Assembly: GCF_009770985.1 (NCBI RefSeq)
Contig: NZ_WSRW01000010.1
Coordinates: forward strand, 1 to 42,155
Length of the DNA stretch: 42,155 bases
Direction: 5' to 3'
Source of the DNA: Mucilaginibacter lacusdianchii
GTDB taxonomy: Bacteria; Bacteroidota; Bacteroidia; Sphingobacteriales; Sphingobacteriaceae
Numbering within the stretch: position 1 is the first letter of the stretch; each line of letters begins with the position of its first letter. Below are positions 15,745 to 23,080 of the stretch, one piece after another. The position numbers and the translations under genes are program-made. Below the pieces are notes generated by a model. The model saw nothing but the letters and a program-made list of their open reading frames with translations, was not told the DNA's origin and searched no databases.

Positions 15745-16995
15745 TTATAAGCTAAATGCTTCTTTTATCTTGTCAACGTAATCCAGCTTTTCCCAGGTGA
15801 ACAGCTCTACTTCAGTAGTTACTTCACGGCCTTCGGGGCTTACAAAGGTTTTAGTAACCGTTTCGCTTGGTTTACCAAAGTGTCCGTAAGCTGCGGTTTC
15901 GCTATAAATAGGATTGCGCAATTTGAAGCGGGTTTCAATAGCGTAAGGGCGCATGTCAAACAACTGGCTTACTTTTTCAGCAATTTCTCCATCATGTAAA
16001 TCAACTTTGGCCGTACCATAGGTGTTTACATAAATGCCCATAGGTTGTGCAACACCAATTGCGTATGATACTTGTACCAATACTTCATCACACACACCTG
16101 CAGCAACCAGGTTTTTAGCGATATGGCGGGTTGCATAAGCAGCCGAGCGGTCTACTTTAGAGGGATCTTTACCCGAAAATGCGCCACCACCGTGTGCACC
16201 TTTACCGCCATAGGTATCCACAATAATTTTGCGGCCGGTTAAACCAGTGTCGCCATGCGGGCCGCCAATCACAAATTTACCGGTAGGGTTGATGTGGTAT
16301 TTAATGGCTTCATTGAAAAAATGTGCATATTTTGGATAACGGGCTTTTACACGCGGAATCAGGATGTTGATAATATCCTCACGTATTTTAGCCAGCATAG
16401 CCTCATCTTCATCAAAATCGTCGTGCTGGGTAGATATTACAATAGCATCAATGCGTTGTGGCTGATTGTTATCATCATACTCCAGCGTAACTTGCGATTT
16501 TGCATCCGGGCGCAAATATTTAATGTCGGTACTTTCGCGGCGGATAGCGGCTAGCTCTATTAATAAAGCGTGTGCAATATCCAGTGCCAACGGCATATAA
16601 TTGTCGGTTTCTTTGGTAGCATAACCAAACATCATACCCTGGTCGCCGGCGCCTTGCTCTTGCTTGTTCTGACGATCTACACCCTGATTAATATCTGGCG
16701 ACTGCTCGTGGATGGCTGATAGCACGCCACATGAGCTGCCATCGAACATATACTCCCCTTTGGTGTAGCCAATTTTATTAATCACTTCGCGTGCAATTTT
16801 TTGCACATCCAGGTACGCTTTTGATTTTACTTCGCCGGCTAAAATTACTTGGCCGGTAGTTACCAGGGTTTCGCAAGCCACCTTCGAGTCTACATCAAAG
16901 GCCAGAAAATTATCAATCAACGCATCCGAAATCTGATCGGCCACTTTGTCCGGATGTCCTTCCGAAACAGACTCTGAGGTAAACAAATAAGGCAT
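15745..16995 (-). CDS. metK: S-adenosylmethionine synthetase
   Basis: A 416-residue methionine adenosyltransferase, which makes SAM from methionine and ATP with release of phosphate and diphosphate. The ATP-site motif GHPDK is at 13-17, the hexapeptide-like GDQGMMFGYA at about 117-126, and the glycine-rich phosphate loop GGGAFSGKDPSKVDRSAAYA near 270-290. It is longer than the roughly 384-residue E. coli enzyme, as usual in Bacteroidota. A SAM-II-like aptamer lies 82 bases upstream in the leader, which fits feedback control by its own product. Monocistronic, cytoplasmic. Confidence 0.98.
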   Translation of the reverse strand: MPYLFTSESVSEGHPDKVADQISDALIDNFLAFDVDSKVACETLVTTGQVILAGEVKSKAYLDVQKIAREVINKIGYTKGEYMFDGSSCGVLSAIHEQSPDINQGVDRQNKQEQGAGDQGMMFGYATKETDNYMPLALDIAHALLIELAAIRRESTDIKYLRPDAKSQVTLEYDDNNQPQRIDAIVISTQHDDFDEDEAMLAKIREDIINILIPRVKARYPKYAHFFNEAIKYHINPTGKFVIGGPHGDTGLTGRKIIVDTYGGKGAHGGGAFSGKDPSKVDRSAAYATRHIAKNLVAAGVCDEVLVQVSYAIGVAQPMGIYVNTYGTAKVDLHDGEIAEKVSQLFDMRPYAIETRFKLRNPIYSETAAYGHFGKPSETVTKTFVSPEGREVTTEVELFTWEKLDYVDKIKEAFSL

Positions 16996-17076
16996 AAACT
17001 ATCTTAAAATCTTAAATTAAATAAATAAAATAAGTGGTTAACAGATAGGCTGGATTAGTAAAAAAGAAGAGTACAA

Positions 17077-17150
17077 GGGTTTAGCACTTTTTTACGTGGT
17101 TGCAATCCGGCTTCTGCCCATTCAGGCAGCGTTATCAAATCAGTCCACTT
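17077..17150 (-). promoter_or_regulatory. SAM-II riboswitch aptamer in the metK leader
   Basis: The minus strand reads GTGG-AC-TGATTTG, an inserted hairpin CTGCC-tgaatg-GGCAG, then CCGGATTGCAA-CCACG, a short A-rich stretch and GTGCTAAACCC. These match in order the conserved blocks of the SAM-II (metA) class: P1 GTGG/CCAC, the GATTTG loop, TTGCAA just before the 3' P1 strand, and the 3' GCTAAA. The extra five-pair hairpin (about 17113-17128) sits in the first loop, where SAM-II aptamers are usually short. The class is known to sense SAM and to occur in alphaproteobacteria and Bacteroidota. About 80 bases separate it from the metK ATG; no terminator hairpin is evident there, so control of translation is more likely. 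Confidence 0.8.
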
Positions 17151-17159
17151 TACAATGAG

Positions 17160-17167
17160 CAAAAGTA
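17160..17167 (-). promoter_or_regulatory. Candidate -7 box of metK
   Basis: TACTTTTG on the minus strand matches TAnnTTTG and would start transcription near 17154, a few bases before the riboswitch P1 stem at 17148. No TTG is at the ideal distance, so support rests on the -7 box and on its fit to the aptamer. Confidence 0.5.
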
Positions 17168-17205
17168 AAACAATTTTACAAAAGCCGAAAATAGGCTTAC
17201 TTTTG

Positions 17206-18114
17206 ATGGCCGAAAAATTACATTGTTTGAAACGTAAAGCCCTGTTTGTCATAAATCCGGTAGCCGGTGGTAAAAGCAAAGCCCATGTGCCGCAGCTGAT
17301 ACAAAAGTGTCTGAACAAAAATGTTCTGGAATCCACCATTGTTTTTACCGAAGAGGCCGGGCACGCCAACTGGCTGGCCAAAGAGGCTATTGATACTTAT
17401 CCGGTAATTGTAGCCGTTGGCGGCGATGGTACAGTAAACGAAGTAGCATCAGCCGTGGTAGGCAGTCAATCTGCATTAGGTATTTTACCTTTTGGTTCAG
17501 GCAACGGTCTTTCACGGTTTTTAGGCATCCCGATGGATACTGCTGAGGCAATTAAATCACTCGGCAATTGCCATATTGAACAAATAGATGCCGGTCAGAT
17601 AAACGGGCAATGGTTTTTTAACATGGCCGGTATGGGCTTTGATGCACATATAAGCCAGGTGTTTGCACAACAGGGTACACGCGGCTTTATCACCTACTTT
17701 AAATCGGCCGTACGCGAAATTATCAATTATAAATCGCAGGCATATCACCTTAACATCGACGGGAAAGAATATGACCGTGAAGCTTTTATGTTAAGCTTTG
17801 CCAACTCATCACAATATGGTAACAATGCACACGTATCACCAACCGCTTCGGTTCAAGATGGGTTGCTGGATGTGTGCGTCATCAAGCCTTTTCCGCTATA
17901 TCGTTTTCCTGAAATGGGTCTGCGGATGTTTACCAAAACAGCCGATAAATCTAAATATGTGGAAATTATAAAGGGTAAACATATCAGTGTTTTCCGCAAA
18001 GCATCGGGCCCGGTACACCTGGACGGCGAACCACAAACTTTAGGTGAATCAGCCGAAATCAAGATTTTTCCTCGTTCGTTAAATGTAGTAGTAGGGCATT
18101 ATCCCGCTAAATAA
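17206..18114 (+). CDS. Diacylglycerol/lipid kinase family protein (YegS-like)
   Basis: With the start at 17206 this is a 302-residue member of the diacylglycerol kinase catalytic family (YegS/DgkB/BmrU), which phosphorylates a membrane lipid using ATP. It opens with ALFVINPVAGGKSK, carries the nucleotide-binding GGDGT at 72-76 (VAVGGDGTVNEVA) and LPFGSGNGLSRFLGIP, and ends in the beta-rich domain with VHLDGEP. An upstream in-frame ATG at 17155 would add 17 residues but overlaps the metK promoter region, so 17206 is preferred. The lipid substrate is unknown. The SUI1 gene follows after five bases, probably in the same transcript. Confidence 0.9.
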   Translation: MAEKLHCLKRKALFVINPVAGGKSKAHVPQLIQKCLNKNVLESTIVFTEEAGHANWLAKEAIDTYPVIVAVGGDGTVNEVASAVVGSQSALGILPFGSGNGLSRFLGIPMDTAEAIKSLGNCHIEQIDAGQINGQWFFNMAGMGFDAHISQVFAQQGTRGFITYFKSAVREIINYKSQAYHLNIDGKEYDREAFMLSFANSSQYGNNAHVSPTASVQDGLLDVCVIKPFPLYRFPEMGLRMFTKTADKSKYVEIIKGKHISVFRKASGPVHLDGEPQTLGESAEIKIFPRSLNVVVGHYPAK

Positions 18115-18119
18115 GCATT

Positions 18120-18467
18120 ATGTCATCTAAAAAAAGTAAGAAAGAAAGTTCGGGCATTATGTATTCTACTAATCCCGACTTTGAGTTTGAAGCTGAAGAT
18201 AACGGCGATGTGGTAACACCTGCACCACAGCAGCAAAATTTAAAGATATACCTCGACAGAAAAGGCGGTGGCAAATTAGTAACCCGCATAGCTGGCTTTG
18301 CCGGAGCCGAGTCGGACTTAGAAGTTTTAGGAAAAAAGCTTAAATCAAAATGCGGCGTAGGTGGTTCGGTAAAAGATTATGAAGTTTTGATACAAGGCGA
18401 TTTCAGGGACAAAGTGCTGGAATTGCTGCTTGCAGACGGATATAAAGCTAAAAAAGCCGGAGGATGA
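18120..18467 (+). CDS. SUI1/eIF1-like translation factor (YciH type)
   Basis: A 115-residue protein with a charged, probably disordered N-terminus (about 1-40) and a SUI1 fold in the C-terminal 75 residues. Recognisable parts are the basic KIYLDRKGGGKLVTRIAGF strand, LEVLGKKLKSKCGVGGSVKD, and the closing IQGDFRDKVLELLLADGYK. In eukaryotes and archaea eIF1 monitors start-codon choice; bacterial YciH has been linked to discrimination of initiation under stress. It follows the lipid kinase closely and lacks a visible promoter of its own. The long gene-free stretch after it begins at 18468. Confidence 0.93.
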   Translation: MSSKKSKKESSGIMYSTNPDFEFEAEDNGDVVTPAPQQQNLKIYLDRKGGGKLVTRIAGFAGAESDLEVLGKKLKSKCGVGGSVKDYEVLIQGDFRDKVLELLLADGYKAKKAGG

Positions 18468-18696
18468 TTGTTAAGAATATGATATTATATTATTAACATA
18501 ACTTAAAGTTGTTGAGCTATTGTGCACAGGCTTTCACCAAAACATTCCATACAAAACATTTTCTTTATAAGTAAGTTGTAAGCAAAGAACTGTTTACTGC
18601 AAGCGTAAATTTTACACTATCCTTGCATACTATATCAGGTTAGTTACACTTTTTTTAGTGTTTAATGCTTGATATTATTAAAAAAAATGGTTTTCA

Positions 18697-18718
18697 TTGC
18701 AAAAAATTGTTTTTGCAA
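18697..18718. repeat. Perfect 9-bp inverted repeat, possible operator
   Basis: TTGCAAAAA (18697-18705) and TTTTTGCAA (18710-18718) are exact reverse complements around ATTG. It sits 196-217 bases before exbB and about 120 bases before the -7 box. It could be an operator or a hairpin in a longer leader. Confidence 0.4.
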
Positions 18719-18835
18719 ACACAATTTATCTTTTAACAAACGTTATGTAATACATTGCTTGCCAATGAAACTTCATACGGTTATTAAAAAATTGTGAAGA
18801 ATAACATTTTGATTAGTTTTACATTATTAAAATTA

Positions 18836-18843
18836 TAATTTTG
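18836..18843 (+). promoter_or_regulatory. Candidate -7 box of the exbB operon
   Basis: TAATTTTG matches TAnnTTTG exactly. The nearest TTG (18809-18811) is 24 bases upstream, longer than ideal. It predicts a leader of about 65 bases before the exbB ATG at 18914. Confidence 0.5.
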
Positions 18844-18913
18844 TTATTCGCATTAGTGAGCATATTTAATTAACTAAATATTTAAACAAAAACTAACAAC
18901 TAAATTTAAAGTA

Positions 18914-19762
18914 ATGGCAACCGCACCATCAAAACCAACTACTCCTCCTGTTAAAAATGAAAGCTCAGGTAACACAGGCGCTTTCGCTTCATTAGTTATT
19001 CCTATTTGTTTTGTAATTGCATTATGTATTTTCATCTTCGTTCTGGGTCATCCAAGCCATTACAAAGGTGGCGACGTTGAAAAAGGCGCCCCGGTTGATT
19101 ACTTTGGTACTGTACACAGAGGTGGTCCGATTGTACCGGTACTGATGACACTGTTCCTGATGGTGATTATCTTCTCAATCGAAAGATTTGTGGTAATTGG
19201 CAAAGCGGCTGGTACTGGTAACGTTGATGTTTTCGTAAGAAAAATCAATGGTTACTTGAACTCTGGTAGCATCGATGCAGCTGCAGCTGAGTGCGACAAA
19301 CAAAAAGGTTCTGTAGCTAACGTAGTAAAATCTGGTCTGAAAAAATATCGTGAAATGGAGCAAGAGCCAAATCTGGACGTTGACCAAAAAACTCTGGCTA
19401 TTCAAAAAGATATCGAAGAAGCTACTGCATTAGAAATGCCTATGCTAGAGCAAAACTTAACTATCATCGCTACTTTAGTATCTATCGGTACACTGTGCGG
19501 TCTGTTAGGTACAGTAACTGGTATGATCCGTGCATTCCAGTCACTTGCTACTTCAGGTGCTGCAAGCTCAACTGAGTTGGCAAACGGTATCTCTGAAGCG
19601 TTGATCAACACTGCAATCGGTATCTTAACTTCAGCTGTATCAATCATCATGTACAACATCTTTACATCTAAGATTGATAAACTGACTTACGCTATTGACG
19701 AAACTGGTTTCAGCATTGTTCAAACTTTTGCTGCATCACACAAAAACAGAGAGAGATACTAA
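18914..19762 (+). CDS. exbB: MotA/TolQ/ExbB-family proton channel protein
   Basis: A 282-residue inner-membrane protein that, with ExbD, forms the proton channel energising TonB. Hydrophobic segments lie at about 22-46 and 76-96, and the conserved channel block GTLCGLLGTVTGMIRAF is at about 195-211, followed by the third helix near 237-252 (TAIGILTSAVSIIMY). It is longer than E. coli ExbB because of an N-terminal extension typical of Bacteroidota. Codon choice is strongly skewed to GGT, GCT and AAC, suggesting high expression. Two exbD genes and tonB follow on the same strand; a hairpin separates it from the first exbD. Confidence 0.93.
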   Translation: MATAPSKPTTPPVKNESSGNTGAFASLVIPICFVIALCIFIFVLGHPSHYKGGDVEKGAPVDYFGTVHRGGPIVPVLMTLFLMVIIFSIERFVVIGKAAGTGNVDVFVRKINGYLNSGSIDAAAAECDKQKGSVANVVKSGLKKYREMEQEPNLDVDQKTLAIQKDIEEATALEMPMLEQNLTIIATLVSIGTLCGLLGTVTGMIRAFQSLATSGAASSTELANGISEALINTAIGILTSAVSIIMYNIFTSKIDKLTYAIDETGFSIVQTFAASHKNRERY

Positions 19763-19780
19763 GATATTAGTTGCCATAAA

Positions 19781-19822
19781 AATTACTCCGCCACGATATA
19801 CTATTATCAAGGCGGAGTAGTT
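19781..19822 (+). other. Stable mRNA hairpin between exbB and the first exbD
   Basis: AATTACTCCGCC (19781-19792) pairs with GGCGGAGTAGTT (19811-19822), eleven Watson-Crick pairs plus one wobble, around an 18-base loop. No T run follows, so it is probably not an intrinsic terminator; a 3' stabilising or processing hairpin for the exbB message is more likely. Confidence 0.6.
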
Positions 19823-19867
19823 AATAAAATAAACAACTGATTATAGTATTCTTAACAAAATATAGAA

Positions 19868-20470
19868 ATGCCTAGAGTAAAAGTTCCACGTAAAAGTACC
19901 GCAATCGATATGACCGCTATGTGCGACGTAGCGTTCCTTTTGCTTACTTTCTTCATCATGACATCAAAACCCCGGATAGAAGATCCGGTTCCGGTAGACA
20001 CGCCGGGAGCAGCTGAGGAGCAAACCTTGCCAGAAAAGGATATTGCTATCATCACTGTAGGTAGTGGCAAGGCGTTTTTCAATATGGAAGGAGCTGAAGC
20101 CCGTAAAGAGCTTTTGGTGCAAATGGGTGAAAAATATAAAATTGGTTTTACCCCAACCGAGGCTAAAGCATTTACCACTGTAGATAACGTTACGGTGCCA
20201 ATTGCACAGTTAAAACAGTATTTGGCTGCTTCGTCTGAGGAGCGCAAGCAGATGAACCCAGGCATTCCAACCGATTCAGTAAGCAACGAGCTTTATAACT
20301 GGATTCACGAAGCCCGGGTGGTAACCAAAAACATGTATGATAAAGAGCTGCGCGTTAGTATTAAAGGCGACAGTAAGGAAGAATATCCTACTATGCAGCG
20401 TATCATTGCCATATTGCAAAAGCAAAAAGTAAATAAATTTAGTTTAATAACTACTTTAAGAGGAAAATAA
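19868..20470 (+). CDS. ExbD/TolR-family biopolymer transport protein (first copy)
   Basis: A 200-residue protein with a short basic cytoplasmic tail, one transmembrane helix at about 18-33 and a periplasmic domain. The helix carries the functional aspartate in AMCDVAFLLLTFFIM, which takes part in proton conduction. The periplasmic part is longer than that of E. coli ExbD and includes a middle insertion (residues about 95-145). It begins 105 bases after exbB and is followed three bases later by a second exbD, so the two are translated together. Confidence 0.93.
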   Translation: MPRVKVPRKSTAIDMTAMCDVAFLLLTFFIMTSKPRIEDPVPVDTPGAAEEQTLPEKDIAIITVGSGKAFFNMEGAEARKELLVQMGEKYKIGFTPTEAKAFTTVDNVTVPIAQLKQYLAASSEERKQMNPGIPTDSVSNELYNWIHEARVVTKNMYDKELRVSIKGDSKEEYPTMQRIIAILQKQKVNKFSLITTLRGK

Positions 20471-20473
20471 GAA

Positions 20474-21016
20474 ATGGCAGAATTAGATACCTCCGGCGGG
20501 GGTGGCAAGAAAGGCGGGAAGGTTAGAAGTAAGAAACAATCTACACGGATAGACTTAACTGCCATGGTAGATTTGGCTTTCTTGCTGGTAACTTTCTTCA
20601 TGCTTACTACCACCCTCAGTAAACCAAAGGCCATGGATTTGGCCATGCCGGATAAGGACGAAAAAAATCCGAAAGAGCAGTTGCCTGTAAAAGCTTCACA
20701 AACCCTTACCGTATTGTTGGGTAGCAATAATAAATTAGAGTGGTTTATGGGCGTACCCGGCGAATCACTTACACCGCCTACTGTAGACAACTACGGTAAA
20801 GATGGTATCCGTAAGGTATTGGTTGAGCAATCTGCTAAAGTAAAACAAACAACCGGTAAAGACATTTTAGTATTGGTAAAACCAAGCGAAAAATCTGTTT
20901 ACAAAAACGTAGTAGATATGTTGGATGAACTTCATATCACCAACATTACCGCATACGCCATTGTAGACATTACCCCGGAAGAAATTGGATTACTGAAAAG
21001 AGACAACATTTTTTAA
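20474..21016 (+). CDS. ExbD/TolR-family biopolymer transport protein (second copy)
   Basis: A 180-residue paralogue of the preceding protein: a glycine/lysine-rich start, then a transmembrane helix with the conserved aspartate in AMVDLAFLLVTFFML (about 30-44), then a periplasmic domain. Sequence between the two copies is clearly divergent, so they are old paralogues rather than a recent duplication. Two different ExbD proteins per system is a recurrent Bacteroidota arrangement, perhaps giving a heteromeric ExbD dimer in the ExbB pentamer; that is inference. The gap to the first exbD is three bases. Confidence 0.93.
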   Translation: MAELDTSGGGGKKGGKVRSKKQSTRIDLTAMVDLAFLLVTFFMLTTTLSKPKAMDLAMPDKDEKNPKEQLPVKASQTLTVLLGSNNKLEWFMGVPGESLTPPTVDNYGKDGIRKVLVEQSAKVKQTTGKDILVLVKPSEKSVYKNVVDMLDELHITNITAYAIVDITPEEIGLLKRDNIF

Positions 21017-21056
21017 AATAACAAACAACGTAGCTAACGTTATTAACCAAAAAGTC

Positions 21057-21905
21057 ATGGCTATATTCGGATCAAAATTAGACATACTTAAGACGGAGTG
21101 GCTTGATGTTGTTTTTAGTGATAGAAATAAAGCGTACGGTGCATACCAACTACGCAAAAATAACTCACGTAACATGATTTATGCCTTTCTGATTACAGTA
21201 GGCTTATTTGTTGCTGTGGTTTCTATCCCAACTATCATCAACGTAGTTAAGGGTTTTATCCCTAAAGCTCCCGAAAAAGTAAAAATTCAGGAGGTGCCAT
21301 TATTGCCACCGCCGCCAATTAGTAAAACTGAACCACCGCCGCCACCACCGCCGCCAACTCCGGAACCTCAAAAACCGAAGATTGATCAGGTGCGTTTCCC
21401 GCCTCCGATTGTAAAGCCGGATGAGCAGGTACGTGAAAAAGATCCACCAACACAGGAGGATTTAAAAACGGCTGATCCAGGTCAGAAAGATATTAAAGGT
21501 GACCCTACACAAACCGTTCGTATTGACGAACCTGTAGGTAACGCTCCTGTTAGTAAACAGGTAGTGGAAGAAGCGCCAAGCAACGAAATCTTTACTTCGG
21601 TAGAGGTTACACCTGAGTTTCCAGGTGGTATGGATAAATTTTATGCTTACTTAGGTAAAGCTATCCGTTATCCGGCTGTTGCTCGCGAAAACAATGTATC
21701 AGGTCGTGTAATTGTAACCTTCGTTGTTGAACGTGATGGTAGCTTAACCGACGTTAAAGCCCTGCGTGGCCCGGGTTCAGGTTTGGAAGAAGAAGCGGTT
21801 CGTGCCGTAAAATCTTCACCAAAATGGAGACCAGGTAAACAAAATGGTCGCGACGTGCGTGTTCAATACACTGTACCAGTAGTATTTACCTTGCAAGATC
21901 AATAA
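21057..21905 (+). CDS. tonB: TonB-family energy transducer
   Basis: A 282-residue TonB protein that carries energy from the ExbBD motor to outer-membrane receptors. The N-terminal block with DRNKAYGAYQLRKNNSR is characteristic of Bacteroidota TonB, followed by a transmembrane helix at about 42-62, a proline-rich periplasmic spacer at 80-125 (two long proline runs), and the TonB_C domain at about 195-280 with YPAVARENNVSGRVIVTF. It lies 40 bases after the second exbD. A strong terminator hairpin starts 29 bases past its stop, inside the next reading frame. Confidence 0.95.
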   Translation: MAIFGSKLDILKTEWLDVVFSDRNKAYGAYQLRKNNSRNMIYAFLITVGLFVAVVSIPTIINVVKGFIPKAPEKVKIQEVPLLPPPPISKTEPPPPPPPPTPEPQKPKIDQVRFPPPIVKPDEQVREKDPPTQEDLKTADPGQKDIKGDPTQTVRIDEPVGNAPVSKQVVEEAPSNEIFTSVEVTPEFPGGMDKFYAYLGKAIRYPAVARENNVSGRVIVTFVVERDGSLTDVKALRGPGSGLEEEAVRAVKSSPKWRPGKQNGRDVRVQYTVPVVFTLQDQ

Positions 21906-21914
21906 GAGATTTTA

Positions 21915-22145
21915 ATGCAAAAAATATCAAATGATAAACAAAAATCGCCCGCAAGGCGGTTTTTGTTTATTTTAGGAGCAGCCTTATTTATTTCTGTCTT
22001 TATTTTAGGGCTATTGATCATGTTCTGGAAAAAGCTGCCTATTGCTCTGACGCAGTATCAACGCTTTACTTTTGGCGGTTTATTTATACTTTACGGTATT
22101 TTACGATTTGTTAGAATAGTACGCACAAGAATTTATGAGGAATAG
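21915..22145 (+). CDS. Small two-helix membrane protein of unknown function
   Basis: A 76-residue protein with a polar basic N-terminus (about 1-15), two hydrophobic helices at about 16-37 and 49-66, and a short basic tail. It begins nine bases after the tonB stop and overlaps the next gene by 11 bases. No function is known to me; its position suggests an accessory role in the TonB cluster. The tonB terminator hairpin lies in codons 7-19, so this frame is expressed only when transcription reads through. An in-frame ATG at 22020 would avoid the hairpin but lose the first helix. Confidence 0.72.
   Translation: MQKISNDKQKSPARRFLFILGAALFISVFILGLLIMFWKKLPIALTQYQRFTFGGLFILYGILRFVRIVRTRIYEE
21934..21974 (+). 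terminator. Intrinsic terminator of tonB, inside the next reading frame
   Basis: ATAAACAAAAATCGCC (21934-21949) pairs over all 16 positions with GGCGGTTTTTGTTTAT (21955-21970), with one G-T pair and a five-base loop, and is followed by TTTT-A. It is 29 bases past the tonB stop and within codons 7-19 of the 76-residue protein. Confidence 0.85.
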
Positions 22146-23055
22146 CGTTAAAATAATTATAGGCTGCGTAATTGTGCTGGCTGTATTTATTACCTGCCGC
22201 CAACGAGCCAAAAATTTTAAAAAGAATGACGACACTGCTACGTCTGGAACCATACAAATAGTAGCCGACGAGTCGTTCGCACCTATACTGGATGAGGAAG
22301 CCTATATTTTTAAGGCCATGTATCCTGAAACCAATGTTAAATTGGTTTACAAAACAGAAAAAGAGGCTGTTAAGCTTTATCTGGATGATAGTATCCGTAC
22401 AATCATTTTAGCACGCCAGCTAACGCCTGATGAGCAGCAAATTATGGAACAACGTAATTTGCCGCCCGAAAAAAGCCGGTTTGCAATTGATGCCATTGCA
22501 TTGATCGTTAATCAGCAATCAGCAGACACTACAATTTCGGTAAACGAAATTAAAGCTGCGTTAAACGGCAAAGCTATGACTGACAAAGAAATAGTTTTTG
22601 ACAACCCAAACTCAAGTTTGGTAAGGTATTTGAAAGACTTTTCGGGTAACACCGAATTAAAACAAAAAAATATTTACGCGCTGAAATCAAATATAGAAGT
22701 AATTGCTTATGTTGCCCAGCATCCAAATGCTGTAGGTATTGTGGGTTTCAGCTGGCTGGACGATCCGGATAAAGATTATGCGGATAATGTAGCCAAAGTG
22801 AAAATTGTAGGTGTTAAGGATGAAAATAATAATAAAACGCCTAATATTTATTTTAAACCTTCACAAGAGAGCTTAGCTCTAAAACAGTATCCGCTTAGTC
22901 GTGGTTTGTATACACTAAACAGTACCGGTCGTGCCGGATTAGCGTCGGCATTCCAAGTGTTTTTAAGAGGAGAACGCGGACAAAGGATAATATTGAAATC
23001 GGGCTTGTTGCCAGATTCAATTCCGCCAAGAGAATTAAACATAATTAATAACTAA
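22135..23055 (+). CDS. PstS-like phosphate-binding-domain protein
   Basis: A 306-residue protein with an N-terminal hydrophobic segment (about 7-20) ending in ITC, so either a membrane anchor or a degenerate lipobox at C21. The rest resembles the PBP domain of PstS-type phosphate binding proteins: TIQIVADESFAPILDEEAY opens the fold, with VIAYVAQHPNAVGIVGFSW and PLSRGLYTLN in the expected order. No pst transporter genes are nearby; it sits between a small membrane protein and a TPR protein in the tonB cluster. A role as a periplasmic partner of TonB or as a phosphate sensor is speculative. Confidence 0.85.
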   Translation: MRNSVKIIIGCVIVLAVFITCRQRAKNFKKNDDTATSGTIQIVADESFAPILDEEAYIFKAMYPETNVKLVYKTEKEAVKLYLDDSIRTIILARQLTPDEQQIMEQRNLPPEKSRFAIDAIALIVNQQSADTTISVNEIKAALNGKAMTDKEIVFDNPNSSLVRYLKDFSGNTELKQKNIYALKSNIEVIAYVAQHPNAVGIVGFSWLDDPDKDYADNVAKVKIVGVKDENNNKTPNIYFKPSQESLALKQYPLSRGLYTLNSTGRAGLASAFQVFLRGERGQRIILKSGLLPDSIPPRELNIINN

Positions 23056-23080
23056 ACATCTAACACTATAAATTAAAGCC

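Larger units (their letters stand above)
18468..18913. other. AT-rich gene-free region upstream of exbB
   Basis: 446 bases with no supported gene. It contains the 9-bp inverted repeat at 18697-18718 and a -7 box at 18836-18843. Its A/T content is strongly raised over the genes on both sides, as is common for promoter regions of highly expressed operons. No clear terminator for the SUI1 gene was found. Confidence 0.6.

Noticed and set aside
17198..17205. Plus-strand TACTTTTG as the promoter of the lipid kinase
   Set aside because: It touches the ATG at 17206, so the transcript would begin inside the start codon, and no TTG is at the right distance; kept only as a leaderless possibility.
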